Assembly: GCF_003697165.2 (NCBI RefSeq) | Contig: NZ_CP033092.2 | Span: forward strand, 1,240,001 to 1,304,000 | Origin: Escherichia coli DSM 30083 = JCM 1649 = ATCC 11775 | GTDB lineage: Bacteria > Pseudomonadota > Gammaproteobacteria > Enterobacterales > Enterobacteriaceae | Length of the DNA stretch: 64,000 nt | Reading direction: 5' to 3' | Part shown: one piece after another, positions 26,334-36,212 of the stretch | Layout: the number at the start of each line of letters is the position of its first letter | Numbering within the stretch: position 1 is the stretch's first letter | Program-made: the position numbers and the translations under genes | Notes under the pieces: generated by a model | What the model was told of the DNA's origin: nothing | Database searches by the model: none | Seen by the model: only the letters and a program-made list of their open reading frames with translations

Positions 26334-27620
26334 TTACTCCGCCACACTCTCGCGCAGCGGTTTTACAGGAAAAACTTTTACCTGCTTAATCATATTGTCC
26401 TGTACGTCGAGAATATCGATATCGTACTCGCCTATACGCACGCGGGTGCCTGCTACCGGGATCTCCTCCAGCGCTTCCAGAATGACGCCGTTAACAGTAC
26501 GAGCATCATCTTCCGGTAGATGCCAGTTAAAGGCTTTGTTAATTTCTCGCACGTTGGCGGTGCCATCGATAATCACCGACCCGTCGTTTTGCGGCGTGAC
26601 CTCTTCGGCAAGTGTTGGCGACATCGACGTGGTGAAATCGCCGACAATCTCTTCGAGAATATCTTCGACCGTCACCAGTCCCTGAATGTCTCCATACTCG
26701 TTGACGACCAGGCCGACTTTCTTTTTGTTGCGCTGAAACTTCACCAACTGTGTGCTGAGCGGCGTACCCTCCGGGACAAAATAGATCTCGTCCGCGGCGC
26801 GTAGCATGGTTTCTTTGGTGAACTCTTTTTTCTCCGACATGAGTCGCCAGGCTTCACGCACACGCAGCATACTGATGGCGTCGTCCAGCGAATCACGGTA
26901 GAGCACGATGCGCCCGTGAGGTGAGTGGGAGAGTTGGCGCAGAATCGATTTCCAGTCATCGTTGATATCAATACCGATAATTTCACTGCGCGGCACCATG
27001 ATGTCATCGACGGTCATCTTTTCCAGATCGAGCACCGACAGCAGCATATCCTGATTGCGACGGGAAATTTGTGAGCGTGATTCGTGCACGATGGTACGCA
27101 ACTCTTCTTTGCTTAAAGAGCCGCTAACCACGATATCGGTTTTGATGCCCATCATGCGCATTAACATGCGGGTAATAGCATTCAGCAACCAGACCAGCGG
27201 CATCATCAAAATTTGCAGCGGAGCCAGTAGAAAACTACTCGGATAAGCGACTTTTTCCGGGTACAGCGCGGCAATGGTTTTCGGCAATACTTCAGCAAAA
27301 ACCAGCACTACGAAGGTCAGCACGCCAGTCGCAATTGCCACGCCAGCATCGCCATACAAGCGCATCCCGACAATAGTGCCGAGTGCGGAAGCAAGGATAT
27401 TGACCAGATTATTGCCGATTAACACCAGGCTTATCAGGCGGTCTGGCTTGCGCAGTAATTTTTCGACGCGTTTTGCCGAGCGATTACCTTGCTTCGCCAT
27501 GTGTCTCAGGCGATAGCGGTTGAGTGTCATCATTCCAGTTTCTGAACCGGAAAAATAGGCTGAAATGACCACCATGATGATCAGAATAATGATCAACGTA
27601 GTAGTAGAAATGTGTTCCAG
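26334..27620 (-). CDS. yfjD: Membrane CNNM/CorC-family protein YfjD
   Basis: A 428-residue inner-membrane protein: a DUF21 transmembrane domain (about 8-180, LIIILIIMVVISAYFSGSETG), two CBS domains (about 200-325, with VDDIMVPRSEIIGIDI and VVNEYGDIQGLVTVEDILEEIVGD), and a CorC_HlyC domain at the C-terminus. Related proteins move or sense Mg2+ or Co2+. I place the start at CTG 27620 because AAGGAG lies six bases before it. The first ATG/GTG/TTG-type start is TTG 27596, which has no ribosome site and would cut eight residues. Confidence 0.9.
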   Translation of the reverse strand: MEHISTTTLIIILIIMVVISAYFSGSETGMMTLNRYRLRHMAKQGNRSAKRVEKLLRKPDRLISLVLIGNNLVNILASALGTIVGMRLYGDAGVAIATGVLTFVVLVFAEVLPKTIAALYPEKVAYPSSFLLAPLQILMMPLVWLLNAITRMLMRMMGIKTDIVVSGSLSKEELRTIVHESRSQISRRNQDMLLSVLDLEKMTVDDIMVPRSEIIGIDINDDWKSILRQLSHSPHGRIVLYRDSLDDAISMLRVREAWRLMSEKKEFTKETMLRAADEIYFVPEGTPLSTQLVKFQRNKKKVGLVVNEYGDIQGLVTVEDILEEIVGDFTTSMSPTLAEEVTPQNDGSVIIDGTANVREINKAFNWHLPEDDARTVNGVILEALEEIPVAGTRVRIGEYDIDILDVQDNMIKQVKVFPVKPLRESVAE

Positions 27621-27640
27621 GGGAAACTCCTTTTCTGGGG

Positions 27641-28432
27641 TTAGCTGATTAACTGCTGGACAATTCGGCTGCCGAAGTAGGCCAGTGTCAGAATGACTGC
27701 ACCCGCAACGTTAAACCAGACGACGCGGCGTCCACGCCATCCTTCATGATAATGTCCCCACAGCAGCACAATATAGACAAACCACGCCACGATAGAGAGC
27801 ACGGCCTTGTCGATATTTTCCATGCTAAATAAGTTGTGCATGTAGAACAGGCCAGTGCAAAGAGTGAGCGTTAGCAGCACCACGCCAATCTGCGTGATAT
27901 GGAACATTTTACGCTCGATACTCATCAATGGAGGCATTTCCTGGTTAAACGCCAGCTTCTTGTTCTTCAGTTGGTAATCAATCCACGCCAGTTGCAGCGC
28001 GTACAGGGCAGCGATAATTAGCGTGGCATAGGAAAAAAGCGATAAGCCAATGTGCACCAGCATCCCCGGCGTTGCTTCCAGATGGGTGATGTATTCATTG
28101 GGCATGAAGGTCGCCAGCGCCAGGTTGATAAGCGCAAAGGCATAGACAATGGGTAGCAACAACCAGCCACGATTGCGAGAAGCCACAATGGTCATTACCG
28201 TACAGATCATCAAACTGACCAATGAACCAACGTTCAGCAGGCTGAGGTTTTGTCCGCTATCACCGTCGGGCAGGATGCGGGCTTCCAGAGCGATTGCGTG
28301 GCAGACCAGCGCGATGACCGCAGAAATAATAGCCATGCGCCGCCAGCCGCCGTTTTTTTGCAGCAGACCGGGAACAATCAGCGCAAGACTGACGGAGTAG
28401 GCGACAAGCGCGAGCAGAGCAAAAACGGGCAT
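27641..28432 (-). CDS. ypjD: Inner membrane CcmC-like protein YpjD
   Basis: A 263-residue protein with about eight hydrophobic helices and the cytochrome c assembly (CcmC/ResC-like) signature region, including GMLVHIGLSLFSYATLIIA and the WGHYHEG loop with conserved His. I use ATG 28432 (MPVFALLALVAY); an upstream in-frame start at 28507 adds residues not seen in the K-12 protein. Its specific role is unknown; a haem-related membrane function is inferred from the family. It lies divergent to ffh and upstream of yfjD on the same strand. Confidence 0.92.
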   Translation of the reverse strand: MPVFALLALVAYSVSLALIVPGLLQKNGGWRRMAIISAVIALVCHAIALEARILPDGDSGQNLSLLNVGSLVSLMICTVMTIVASRNRGWLLLPIVYAFALINLALATFMPNEYITHLEATPGMLVHIGLSLFSYATLIIAALYALQLAWIDYQLKNKKLAFNQEMPPLMSIERKMFHITQIGVVLLTLTLCTGLFYMHNLFSMENIDKAVLSIVAWFVYIVLLWGHYHEGWRGRRVVWFNVAGAVILTLAYFGSRIVQQLIS

Positions 28433-28598
28433 AGTAATGTCGACAGTTTGAGCAATAAGAAAGAGAAGCAGTATAGCGTCAGGTGAACGCTGCTCCAACC
28501 GTTGCATAACAACAAAGACGCCTTCATGTTATACTGCGGCAAAATACTGATGATGTGTCGCGATTGCGGCCAACCGTTTCCACCCCAGGCGAGAGACA

Positions 28599-29960
28599 AT
28601 GTTTGATAATTTAACCGATCGTTTGTCGCGCACGCTGCGCAATATCAGTGGCCGTGGACGCCTCACTGAAGACAACGTAAAAGATACGCTGCGCGAAGTG
28701 CGCATGGCGCTGCTGGAGGCGGACGTCGCTCTGCCGGTAGTGCGTGAGTTTATCAATCGCGTAAAAGAGAAAGCGGTTGGTCATGAAGTTAATAAGAGCC
28801 TGACGCCGGGGCAGGAGTTCGTCAAAATTGTCCGTAACGAACTGGTTGCGGCGATGGGCGAAGAGAACCAGACCCTGAACCTGGCTGCGCAACCGCCTGC
28901 GGTCGTGCTGATGGCGGGCCTGCAAGGTGCCGGTAAAACAACCAGCGTTGGTAAACTCGGTAAGTTCCTGCGCGAGAAGCACAAGAAGAAAGTGCTGGTG
29001 GTTTCTGCCGACGTCTATCGCCCGGCGGCAATCAAACAGCTTGAGACGCTGGCAGAGCAGGTGGGCGTTGATTTCTTCCCTTCTGATGTTGGTCAGAAGC
29101 CGGTAGATATCGTTAACGCGGCGCTGAAAGAAGCCAAACTGAAATTCTACGACGTGCTGCTGGTGGATACTGCCGGTCGTCTGCACGTTGACGAAGCGAT
29201 GATGGACGAGATCAAACAAGTCCATGCGTCGATTAATCCGGTTGAAACCCTGTTTGTGGTCGATGCCATGACCGGTCAGGATGCGGCCAATACGGCAAAA
29301 GCATTCAATGAAGCGTTACCGCTTACCGGTGTAGTGTTGACCAAAGTGGACGGCGATGCCCGCGGCGGTGCGGCGCTCTCTATTCGTCACATCACTGGCA
29401 AACCGATCAAGTTCCTCGGTGTTGGCGAGAAAACCGAGGCGCTGGAGCCATTCCATCCGGACCGTATTGCCTCCCGTATTCTCGGCATGGGCGACGTACT
29501 GTCACTGATCGAAGATATCGAAAGCAAGGTTGACCGCGCGCAGGCAGAGAAATTAGCCAGCAAGCTGAAAAAAGGCGACGGCTTCGATCTCAACGACTTT
29601 CTTGAGCAGCTGCGCCAGATGAAAAATATGGGCGGCATGGCTAGCCTGATGGGCAAGCTGCCGGGCATGGGGCAGATCCCGGATAACGTCAAGTCACAGA
29701 TGGACGATAAAGTGCTGGTGCGTATGGAAGCCATCATCAACTCGATGACGATGAAAGAGCGCGCTAAGCCAGAAATCATCAAAGGTTCGCGTAAGCGTCG
29801 TATCGCTGCCGGTTGCGGTATGCAGGTGCAGGACGTTAACCGTCTTCTGAAACAGTTCGACGACATGCAGCGCATGATGAAGAAAATGAAAAAGGGCGGG
29901 ATGGCGAAGATGATGAGAAGCATGAAAGGGATGATGCCGCCGGGATTTCCTGGTCGCTAA
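28599..29960 (+). CDS. ffh: Signal recognition particle GTPase Ffh
   Basis: A 453-residue SRP54 protein. The N domain helices occupy about 1-88. The G domain has GLQGAGKTTSVGKL (P-loop), DVYRPAA, DTAGR and TKVDGD motifs. The C-terminal M domain is methionine-rich (MQRMMKKMKKGGMAKMM) and binds 4.5S RNA and signal sequences. It delivers ribosomes making membrane proteins to FtsY. It lies just upstream of the rpsP operon, as in E. coli. Confidence 0.98.
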   Translation: MFDNLTDRLSRTLRNISGRGRLTEDNVKDTLREVRMALLEADVALPVVREFINRVKEKAVGHEVNKSLTPGQEFVKIVRNELVAAMGEENQTLNLAAQPPAVVLMAGLQGAGKTTSVGKLGKFLREKHKKKVLVVSADVYRPAAIKQLETLAEQVGVDFFPSDVGQKPVDIVNAALKEAKLKFYDVLLVDTAGRLHVDEAMMDEIKQVHASINPVETLFVVDAMTGQDAANTAKAFNEALPLTGVVLTKVDGDARGGAALSIRHITGKPIKFLGVGEKTEALEPFHPDRIASRILGMGDVLSLIEDIESKVDRAQAEKLASKLKKGDGFDLNDFLEQLRQMKNMGGMASLMGKLPGMGQIPDNVKSQMDDKVLVRMEAIINSMTMKERAKPEIIKGSRKRRIAAGCGMQVQDVNRLLKQFDDMQRMMKKMKKGGMAKMMRSMKGMMPPGFPGR

Positions 29961-30018
29961 ATGACCTTATGCGATAGAGTTATTAACTGCTGATTGCATT
30001 TTCTCCAGAAATCAGTAA

Positions 30019-30345
<327 letters not shown>

Positions 30346-30363
30346 TCTGTCACGGTGGTCATG

Positions 30364-30912
30364 ATGAGCAAACAACTCACCGCGCAAGCACCTGTTGATC
30401 CCATCGTTTTGGGAAAAATGGGGTCGTCTTACGGTATTCGTGGGTGGCTCAGAGTGTTTTCTTCCACCGAAGACGCCGAAAGCATTTTTGACTATCAGCC
30501 CTGGTTTATCCAGAAGGCGGGTCAGTGGCAGCAAGTCCAGCTGGAAAGCTGGAAGCACCACAATCAGGACATGATCATCAAGCTGAAAGGCGTTGACGAT
30601 CGTGATGCGGCGAACCTGCTGACGAATTGTGAAATTGTCGTGGATTCATCGCAGTTGCCTCAGCTTGAAGAGGGGGACTACTACTGGAAAGACCTGATGG
30701 GCTGCCAGGTAGTAACCACTGAAGGCTACGATCTCGGTAAAGTCGTAGATATGATGGAAACCGGATCTAATGACGTTCTCGTCATTAAGGCAAACCTGAA
30801 AGATGCGTTTGGTATCAAGGAACGTCTCGTACCGTTCCTCGATGGGCAGGTTATCAAGAAAGTCGATCTCACTACACGTTCAATCGAAGTAGATTGGGAT
30901 CCTGGTTTTTAA
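30364..30912 (+). CDS. rimM: Ribosome maturation factor RimM
   Basis: A 182-residue protein with an N-terminal RimM beta barrel ([21 protein letters not shown]) and a C-terminal PRC-barrel ([20 protein letters not shown]). It assists folding of the 16S 3' head domain and binds S19. Two adjacent ATG codons exist (30361 and 30364); I use the second, giving the K-12 length. Confidence 0.97.
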
Positions 30913-30942
30913 ACCACCGGATAAACGGTAAAAGACGGCGCT

Positions 30943-31710
30943 ATGTGGATTGGCATAATTAGCCTGTTTCCTGAAATGTTCCGCGCAATTACCGATTACG
31001 GGGTAACTGGCCGGGCAGTTAAAAATGGCCTGCTGAGCATCCAGAGCTGGAGTCCTCGCGACTTCACGCATGACCGGCACCGTACCGTGGACGATCGTCC
31101 TTACGGCGGCGGACCGGGGATGTTAATGATGGTGCAACCCTTGCGGGACGCCATTCATGCAGCAAAAGCCGCGGCGGGTGAAGGCGCAAAGGTGATTTAT
31201 CTGTCACCACAGGGACGCAAGCTTGATCAAGCGGGCGTCAGCGAACTGGCAACGAATCAAAAATTGATTCTGGTGTGTGGTCGCTACGAAGGTATAGATG
31301 AGCGCGTGATCCAAACCGAAATTGACGAAGAATGGTCAATCGGCGATTACGTTCTCAGTGGTGGTGAGTTACCAGCAATGACGCTGATTGACTCCGTTTC
31401 CCGGTTTATTCCGGGAGTACTGGGACATGAAGCCTCGGCAACGGAAGATTCCTTTGCTGAAGGATTGCTGGATTGCCCGCACTATACGCGGCCTGAGGTG
31501 TTAGAAGGGATGGAAGTTCCGCCAGTGTTACTGTCGGGTAACCATGCCGAGATACGTCGCTGGCGTTTGAAACAGTCGCTGGGCCGTACCTGGCTTAGAA
31601 GACCTGAACTTCTGGAAAACCTGGCTCTGACTGAAGAGCAAGCAAGGTTGCTGGCGGAGTTCAAAACGGAACACGCACAACAGCAACATAAACATGATGG
31701 GATGGCGTAA
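30943..31710 (+). CDS. trmD: tRNA (guanine-N1)-methyltransferase TrmD
   Basis: A 255-residue SPOUT methyltransferase with the deep trefoil knot motifs [13 protein letters not shown] and [14 protein letters not shown], and the substrate loop [12 protein letters not shown]. It makes m1G37 in tRNAs read next to G36, preventing +1 frameshifts. It is third in the rpsP operon and its expression per transcript is known to be much lower than that of its ribosomal neighbours. Confidence 0.98.
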
Positions 31711-31748
31711 GCCCCCGAGATATCAGTTTACCCAGGATAAGAGATTAA

Positions 31749-32099
<351 letters not shown>

Positions 32100-32129
32100 G
32101 ATTTCGCTTAAGCGACATCCTGTTAAGAA

Positions 32130-32158
32130 GGGCTGGCCAATTGGCTGGCCCTTTTTTT
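32130..32158 (+). terminator. rpsP operon terminator
   Basis: GGGCTGGCC/GGCTGGCCC stem (with two G-U pairs) followed by seven T, 30 bases after rplS. Confidence 0.88.
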
Positions 32159-32175
32159 GTCTGTTTGCTCGTGTT

Positions 32176-32658
32176 TTAAGGGGTTGTAATCACCACTGCG
32201 ACGCGGCGGTTCTCGGCGCGGCCCTGGGCGGTCTTGTTACTGGCTATGGGATATTTTTTTCCTAAACCCTGTGTGGTGAGATTGCTGCGCGGAATTTGTC
32301 CACCCATAGCCCATGCATCGGCCACGACATTCGCCCGTTTCAATGATAAGACTTCGTTGTAACTGTCTTCACCATAGTTGTCGGTGTGTCCATCCATACG
32401 GGCATGTGTTAGCCCTGTCGAGGCCAATTTGGCTGCCATGGTTTGGATCTGTTGCTGGCTTTCCGGGAGCAATTTGTAGTCATTTTTTGCAAACAGAATG
32501 GCATCTGATAAGCCCAGCGACCAGTCGCCGGCGGATTCAGTAAATCCATAAGATTGCATAGCGGCGACTTGCTCAGGAGTAAACTTTCCCTGAGGGGACT
32601 GGCAGCCAGTAAGTATTAGCGAGGTGAAAATCAGGGGTGCTAGCAGGTGCTTTATCAT
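32176..32658 (-). CDS. yfiB: OmpA-like lipoprotein YfiB
   Basis: A 160-residue lipoprotein (lipobox LTGCQ, Cys19) with a C-terminal OmpA/peptidoglycan-binding domain, including MDGHTDNYGEDSYNEVLSLKRANVV. In the YfiBNR system it sequesters YfiR at the outer membrane, which frees the cyclase DgcN. It is the last gene of the yfiRNB group, with the cyclase 15 bases upstream. Confidence 0.95.
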   Translation of the reverse strand: MIKHLLAPLIFTSLILTGCQSPQGKFTPEQVAAMQSYGFTESAGDWSLGLSDAILFAKNDYKLLPESQQQIQTMAAKLASTGLTHARMDGHTDNYGEDSYNEVLSLKRANVVADAWAMGGQIPRSNLTTQGLGKKYPIASNKTAQGRAENRRVAVVITTP

Positions 32659-32673
32659 ATCGATATATCCTTG

Positions 32674-33900
32674 TTATCTCACCAGCTTTTCGGCACGCTG
32701 GTGTTTGGCCTGATACATATTGTGATCGGCAAGCTCTTGTAAATTTTCCGCAGAGGCGTGCTCAATAGTCATCGCGTAACCAATGCTTAATGTCATGGTA
32801 GTTTGATGGCCATTATGAAGATCAAACGGGAGATTAAAAATTTGTGTCAGTGCTGAGCATATCTGCTGCACTTCAGATTCCGACTGTACATCATAGAGCA
32901 CCATAGCGAATTCATCGCCGCCCAGGCGGTATGCTTTATGTCGCAGCCCGCCAAATTCAGCTAACCGTTTTGCTATTTCAATCAAGACTCTATCGCCCGT
33001 CGCATGACCCCAGGTATCATTGATATATTTGAAATTATCGCCATCAAGAAATAGTAACGCCGACGTTTTTCGGGCATCGGAATTGTTCATCAACGTGTTG
33101 ATGCCGCTACGAAACGCTGCGCGGTTAGCCAGCCCGGTTAATGGGTCATGTAGCGCGGTACGTAGAAGCTGCGCATTTTTGGCCTGTAAACGAAGCTGCC
33201 ACTCTTCCATTTCATCCAGCAGACTGTTGAAGTCGAGAGCGAAGCGGTGAAACTCAGCGATACGTTCTTCCGAAACTCGTCGGGAAAAATTGCGGTTAGA
33301 ACGCACATCATGTACGACATCGGTGATATTTTTCAGCGCTTCCACCAGGCCATTGTGCAAATGGCGGGTGAGGGTAATTGCGATGCCTGATGCCAGCAGA
33401 ATACAACCGGTCAGGACAGCGAGCGAAAACCAGATAAAATGGCTGATTGAACTGTCGCGAGCAGTTAAGCGTACTTCGCCAATAGTTTCACCATTGTGGC
33501 GAATCGGCTGAATGATGGGGGCAGGGAAGAGCCAGTGGCTTATGAAATTGCTGAAAGTATCGCCTGGTTCCTTATGGGTGTAATGCCAGGATGCCAGAAT
33601 ATTTTGCTGCTTATCACGCACTTCTGCAGTTGAAAATTGGCCTTGCTGGCCCAGCGCTGCCAGTGTTTCAGTTGCTGCAGGGCCATCGGCAAAAACGACA
33701 GCTGCTTCCAGACTGTAAGTCATTGTTGCTGCTGTCAGTGCCAGGTTTTTTTGCGCGTACTGTTTCAGGGTCAGCACTGACGTCACGGAAAGCAGCAGCC
33801 AGATCAGCATCATAGTGATAAATATGCTGGTCATACTGATGTTGCGTAATGCTCTTTTAAACGTGGGGCGCTTATTAAGAGAATTATCGTTATCCATCAT
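32674..33900 (-). CDS. dgcN: Diguanylate cyclase DgcN (YfiN)
   Basis: A 408-residue membrane protein. TM1 is near residues 25-46, then a periplasmic PAS/CHASE-like domain, TM2 near 155-178, HAMP (about 180-235), and a GGDEF domain (about 250-408) with the intact motif RLGGDEFAMVL and an upstream SALLFLDGDNFKYIND. It makes cyclic di-GMP, and also arrests division under envelope stress in E. coli. YfiR represses it from the periplasm. Its start overlaps yfiR by 11 bases. Confidence 0.95.
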   Translation of the reverse strand: MMDNDNSLNKRPTFKRALRNISMTSIFITMMLIWLLLSVTSVLTLKQYAQKNLALTAATMTYSLEAAVVFADGPAATETLAALGQQGQFSTAEVRDKQQNILASWHYTHKEPGDTFSNFISHWLFPAPIIQPIRHNGETIGEVRLTARDSSISHFIWFSLAVLTGCILLASGIAITLTRHLHNGLVEALKNITDVVHDVRSNRNFSRRVSEERIAEFHRFALDFNSLLDEMEEWQLRLQAKNAQLLRTALHDPLTGLANRAAFRSGINTLMNNSDARKTSALLFLDGDNFKYINDTWGHATGDRVLIEIAKRLAEFGGLRHKAYRLGGDEFAMVLYDVQSESEVQQICSALTQIFNLPFDLHNGHQTTMTLSIGYAMTIEHASAENLQELADHNMYQAKHQRAEKLVR

Positions 33901-34408
33901 TTTTCTTCCGTGCGAGCATTAAGACATCCGGGTTGACTTTTACACCGCTACGAGATAAAGCATCCAGGTTTACGGCAAATCTGACGTCATTATTGTGGAT
34001 GATCAGACAAAAGGCGCTACCAATAATGCACTCGGTATTTTGTTCGGCAATTAATAATAACGCCTTTGACGGATATTGTTCGGTTAATTCCATCTGGAAT
34101 GTCGGTGACTCGTTGCCAAAATAAAAACCATTGCAGCCTGAAATTATCGCCTCTTGTTGAGTATGAATGATGACAGGCAGATAAGGCAAAGATGTAGCAG
34201 CATTTTCTTGTAAGGCGGTACTAAAACGTGAAGATGAAAAGATACATAACTTTGGTGGCCCTGATAGCCCAGGCCAGCGGGTGTAACTGACAATACCGGA
34301 AACCATCATACGCACGTTTTTCGCAACGTCAGAAGGTTCCTGAGCGAGTATTGGTGCTCCCGTCAGCAGGAGAATCAGCAGTAAGAACAGTCGGTGAGAA
34401 AAACGCAT
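33890..34408 (-). CDS. yfiR: Periplasmic repressor YfiR
   Basis: A 172-residue protein with a cleavable signal peptide (MRFSHRLFLLLILLLTGAPILA) and a DUF4154 domain with Cys residues (PPKLCIFSSSRF, NTECIIGSAFCLIIHNND) that form disulfides. It inhibits DgcN by binding its periplasmic domain and senses redox state. It is first of the yfiRNB group and is co-transcribed with the cyclase, as the overlap shows. Confidence 0.95.
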   Translation of the reverse strand: MRFSHRLFLLLILLLTGAPILAQEPSDVAKNVRMMVSGIVSYTRWPGLSGPPKLCIFSSSRFSTALQENAATSLPYLPVIIHTQQEAIISGCNGFYFGNESPTFQMELTEQYPSKALLLIAEQNTECIIGSAFCLIIHNNDVRFAVNLDALSRSGVKVNPDVLMLARKKNDG

Positions 34409-34556
34409 TCAGGGATCCTCACCATCTTCGCTCGAAATGCATCGATATTTTTTCAGAATGCTCATTAAAATATCATCCTTTCATGCGGTCGTCATCAATG
34501 TGAAAAATAAAACATAATGAGTAAAATCTCATGCTTAATTGATTTTGGGGGGGTAA

Positions 34557-34922
34557 TTAATTTAATCGTATTGTGCTGGCATTTTCATCAGCCCCTTTTC
34601 GCCATACTTCATGCAGTTGGCTGGCATTTTCAACATTATTGCAGCTGGCAGGAAAGCTTTTACCAGAAAGTCCCCGGGCATAAGTAAAATCGGTCTGGCA
34701 AGTTTTCTTTTGCCCTTCGGCATATCCTTTAAGGTATAGACCGCGATCCGCCTGTGAATCGCTAAATGCATCGTCATCTTTAATGGCGCTGCCCGATATC
34801 GCATCTTCCATACCAACATCATACCAGTCGGTGCTGGTCAAGGTTGGCGCGTGAGTATAAGGATCAATCTGACATCCGCTAACCAGTAAAGCCAACAAGG
34901 GGGCGATAAATTTTTTCATCAT
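34557..34922 (-). CDS. yfiL: Putative lipoprotein YfiL
   Basis: A 121-residue lipoprotein (MMKKFIAPLLALLVSGCQ, lipobox Cys17). ATG 34922 is chosen because GGAG lies six bases upstream; a start at 34940 would add six Lys/Glu residues coded by the ribosome site itself. The mature part has repeated Asp and Gly with four Cys and no known domain (DWYDVGMEDAISGSAIKDDDAF). Function unknown. Confidence 0.88.
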   Translation of the reverse strand: MMKKFIAPLLALLVSGCQIDPYTHAPTLTSTDWYDVGMEDAISGSAIKDDDAFSDSQADRGLYLKGYAEGQKKTCQTDFTYARGLSGKSFPASCNNVENASQLHEVWRKGADENASTIRLN

Positions 34923-34967
34923 TTCTTTCTCCTTTTTCAAAGCATAGCGGATTGTTTTTAAAGCTGG

Positions 34968-34985
34968 TGTAAATTTATTTATACA
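34968..34985 (+). promoter_or_regulatory. TyrR box, distal, aroF
   Basis: TGTAAA-N6-TATACA matches the TGTAAA-N6-TTTACA TyrR consensus with two mismatches. Upstream of the aroF promoter. Confidence 0.75.
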
Positions 34986-35019
34986 GAAATAAGGGGAAAA
35001 AGCGCGAATAAATTGCTTA

Positions 35020-35037
35020 TGTAAAGAAATGTGTACG
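35020..35037 (+). promoter_or_regulatory. TyrR box, proximal, aroF
   Basis: TGTAAA-N6-TGTACG, left half perfect, ten bases before the -35 element. Repression of aroF-tyrA by TyrR with tyrosine is well established in E. coli. Confidence 0.75.
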
Positions 35038-35046
35038 AAATATGGA

Positions 35047-35074
35047 TTGAAAACTTTACTTTATGTGTTATCGT
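35047..35074 (+). promoter_or_regulatory. aroF promoter
   Basis: TTGAAA (35047-35052) and TATCGT (35069-35074) spaced by 16 bases. Transcription would start about 50 bases before aroF. Confidence 0.65.
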
Positions 35075-35131
35075 TACGTCATCCTCGCTGAGGATCAACT
35101 ATCGCAAACGAGCATAAACAGGATCGCCATC

Positions 35132-36202
35132 ATGCAGAAAGACGCGCTGAATAACGTACATATTACCGCCGAACAGGTTTTAATGACTCCGGAACAACTG
35201 AAGGCCGCTTTTCCATTAAGCCTGCAACAAGAAGCCCAGATTGCTGACTCGCGTAAAACCATTTCAGATATTATCGCCGGGCGCGATCCTCGTCTGCTGG
35301 TAGTATGTGGTCCTTGTTCCATTCATGATCCGGAAACTGCTCTGGAATATGCTCGTCGATTTAAAGCCCTTGCCGCAGAGGTCAGCGATAGCCTCTATCT
35401 GGTAATGCGCGTCTATTTTGAAAAACCCCGTACCACTGTCGGCTGGAAAGGGTTAATTAACGATCCCCATATGGATGGCTCTTTTGATGTAGAAGCCGGG
35501 CTGCAGATCGCGCGTAAATTGCTGCTTGAGCTGGTGAATATGGGACTGCCACTGGCGACGGAAGCGTTAGATCCGAATAGCCCGCAATACCTGGGCGATC
35601 TGTTTAGCTGGTCAGCAATTGGTGCTCGTACAACGGAATCGCAAACTCACCGTGAAATGGCCTCCGGGCTTTCCATGCCGGTTGGTTTTAAAAACGGCAC
35701 CGATGGCAGTCTGGCAACGGCAATTAACGCTATGCGTGCCGCCGCCCAGCCGCACCGTTTTGTTGGCATTAACCAGGCAGGGCAGGTTGCGTTGCTACAA
35801 ACTCAGGGGAATCCGGACGGGCATGTGATCCTGCGCGGTGGTAAAGCGCCAAACTATAGCCCTGCGGATGTTGCGCAATGTGAAAAAGAGATGGAACAGG
35901 CGGGACTGCGCCCGTCTCTGATGGTAGATTGCAGCCACGGTAATTCCAATAAAGATTATCGCCGTCAGCCTGCGGTGGCAGAATCCGTGGTTGCTCAAAT
36001 CAAAGATGGCAATCGCTCAATTATTGGTCTGATGATCGAAAGTAATATCCACGAGGGCAATCAGTCTTCCGAGCAACCGCGCAGTGAAATGAAATACGGT
36101 GTATCCGTAACCGATGCCTGCATTAGCTGGGAAATGACCGATGCCTTGCTGCGTGAAATTCATCAGGATCTGAACGGGCAGCTGACGGCTCGCGTGGCTT
36201 AA
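35132..36202 (+). CDS. aroF: DAHP synthase, tyrosine-sensitive
   Basis: A 356-residue class I DAHP synthase (MQKDALNNVHITAEQVLMTP). The start is ATG 35132, the K-12 length. Conserved parts are VVCGPCSIHDPE (metal Cys), MRVYFEKPRTTVGWKG, GARTTESQTHREMASGLSMPVGFKNGT and VDCSHGNSNKD. It condenses phosphoenolpyruvate and erythrose 4-phosphate, the first step to aromatic amino acids, inhibited by Tyr. It forms an operon with tyrA, 10 bases downstream. Confidence 0.98.
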   Translation: MQKDALNNVHITAEQVLMTPEQLKAAFPLSLQQEAQIADSRKTISDIIAGRDPRLLVVCGPCSIHDPETALEYARRFKALAAEVSDSLYLVMRVYFEKPRTTVGWKGLINDPHMDGSFDVEAGLQIARKLLLELVNMGLPLATEALDPNSPQYLGDLFSWSAIGARTTESQTHREMASGLSMPVGFKNGTDGSLATAINAMRAAAQPHRFVGINQAGQVALLQTQGNPDGHVILRGGKAPNYSPADVAQCEKEMEQAGLRPSLMVDCSHGNSNKDYRRQPAVAESVVAQIKDGNRSIIGLMIESNIHEGNQSSEQPRSEMKYGVSVTDACISWEMTDALLREIHQDLNGQLTARVA

Positions 36203-36212
36203 GAGGTTTATT

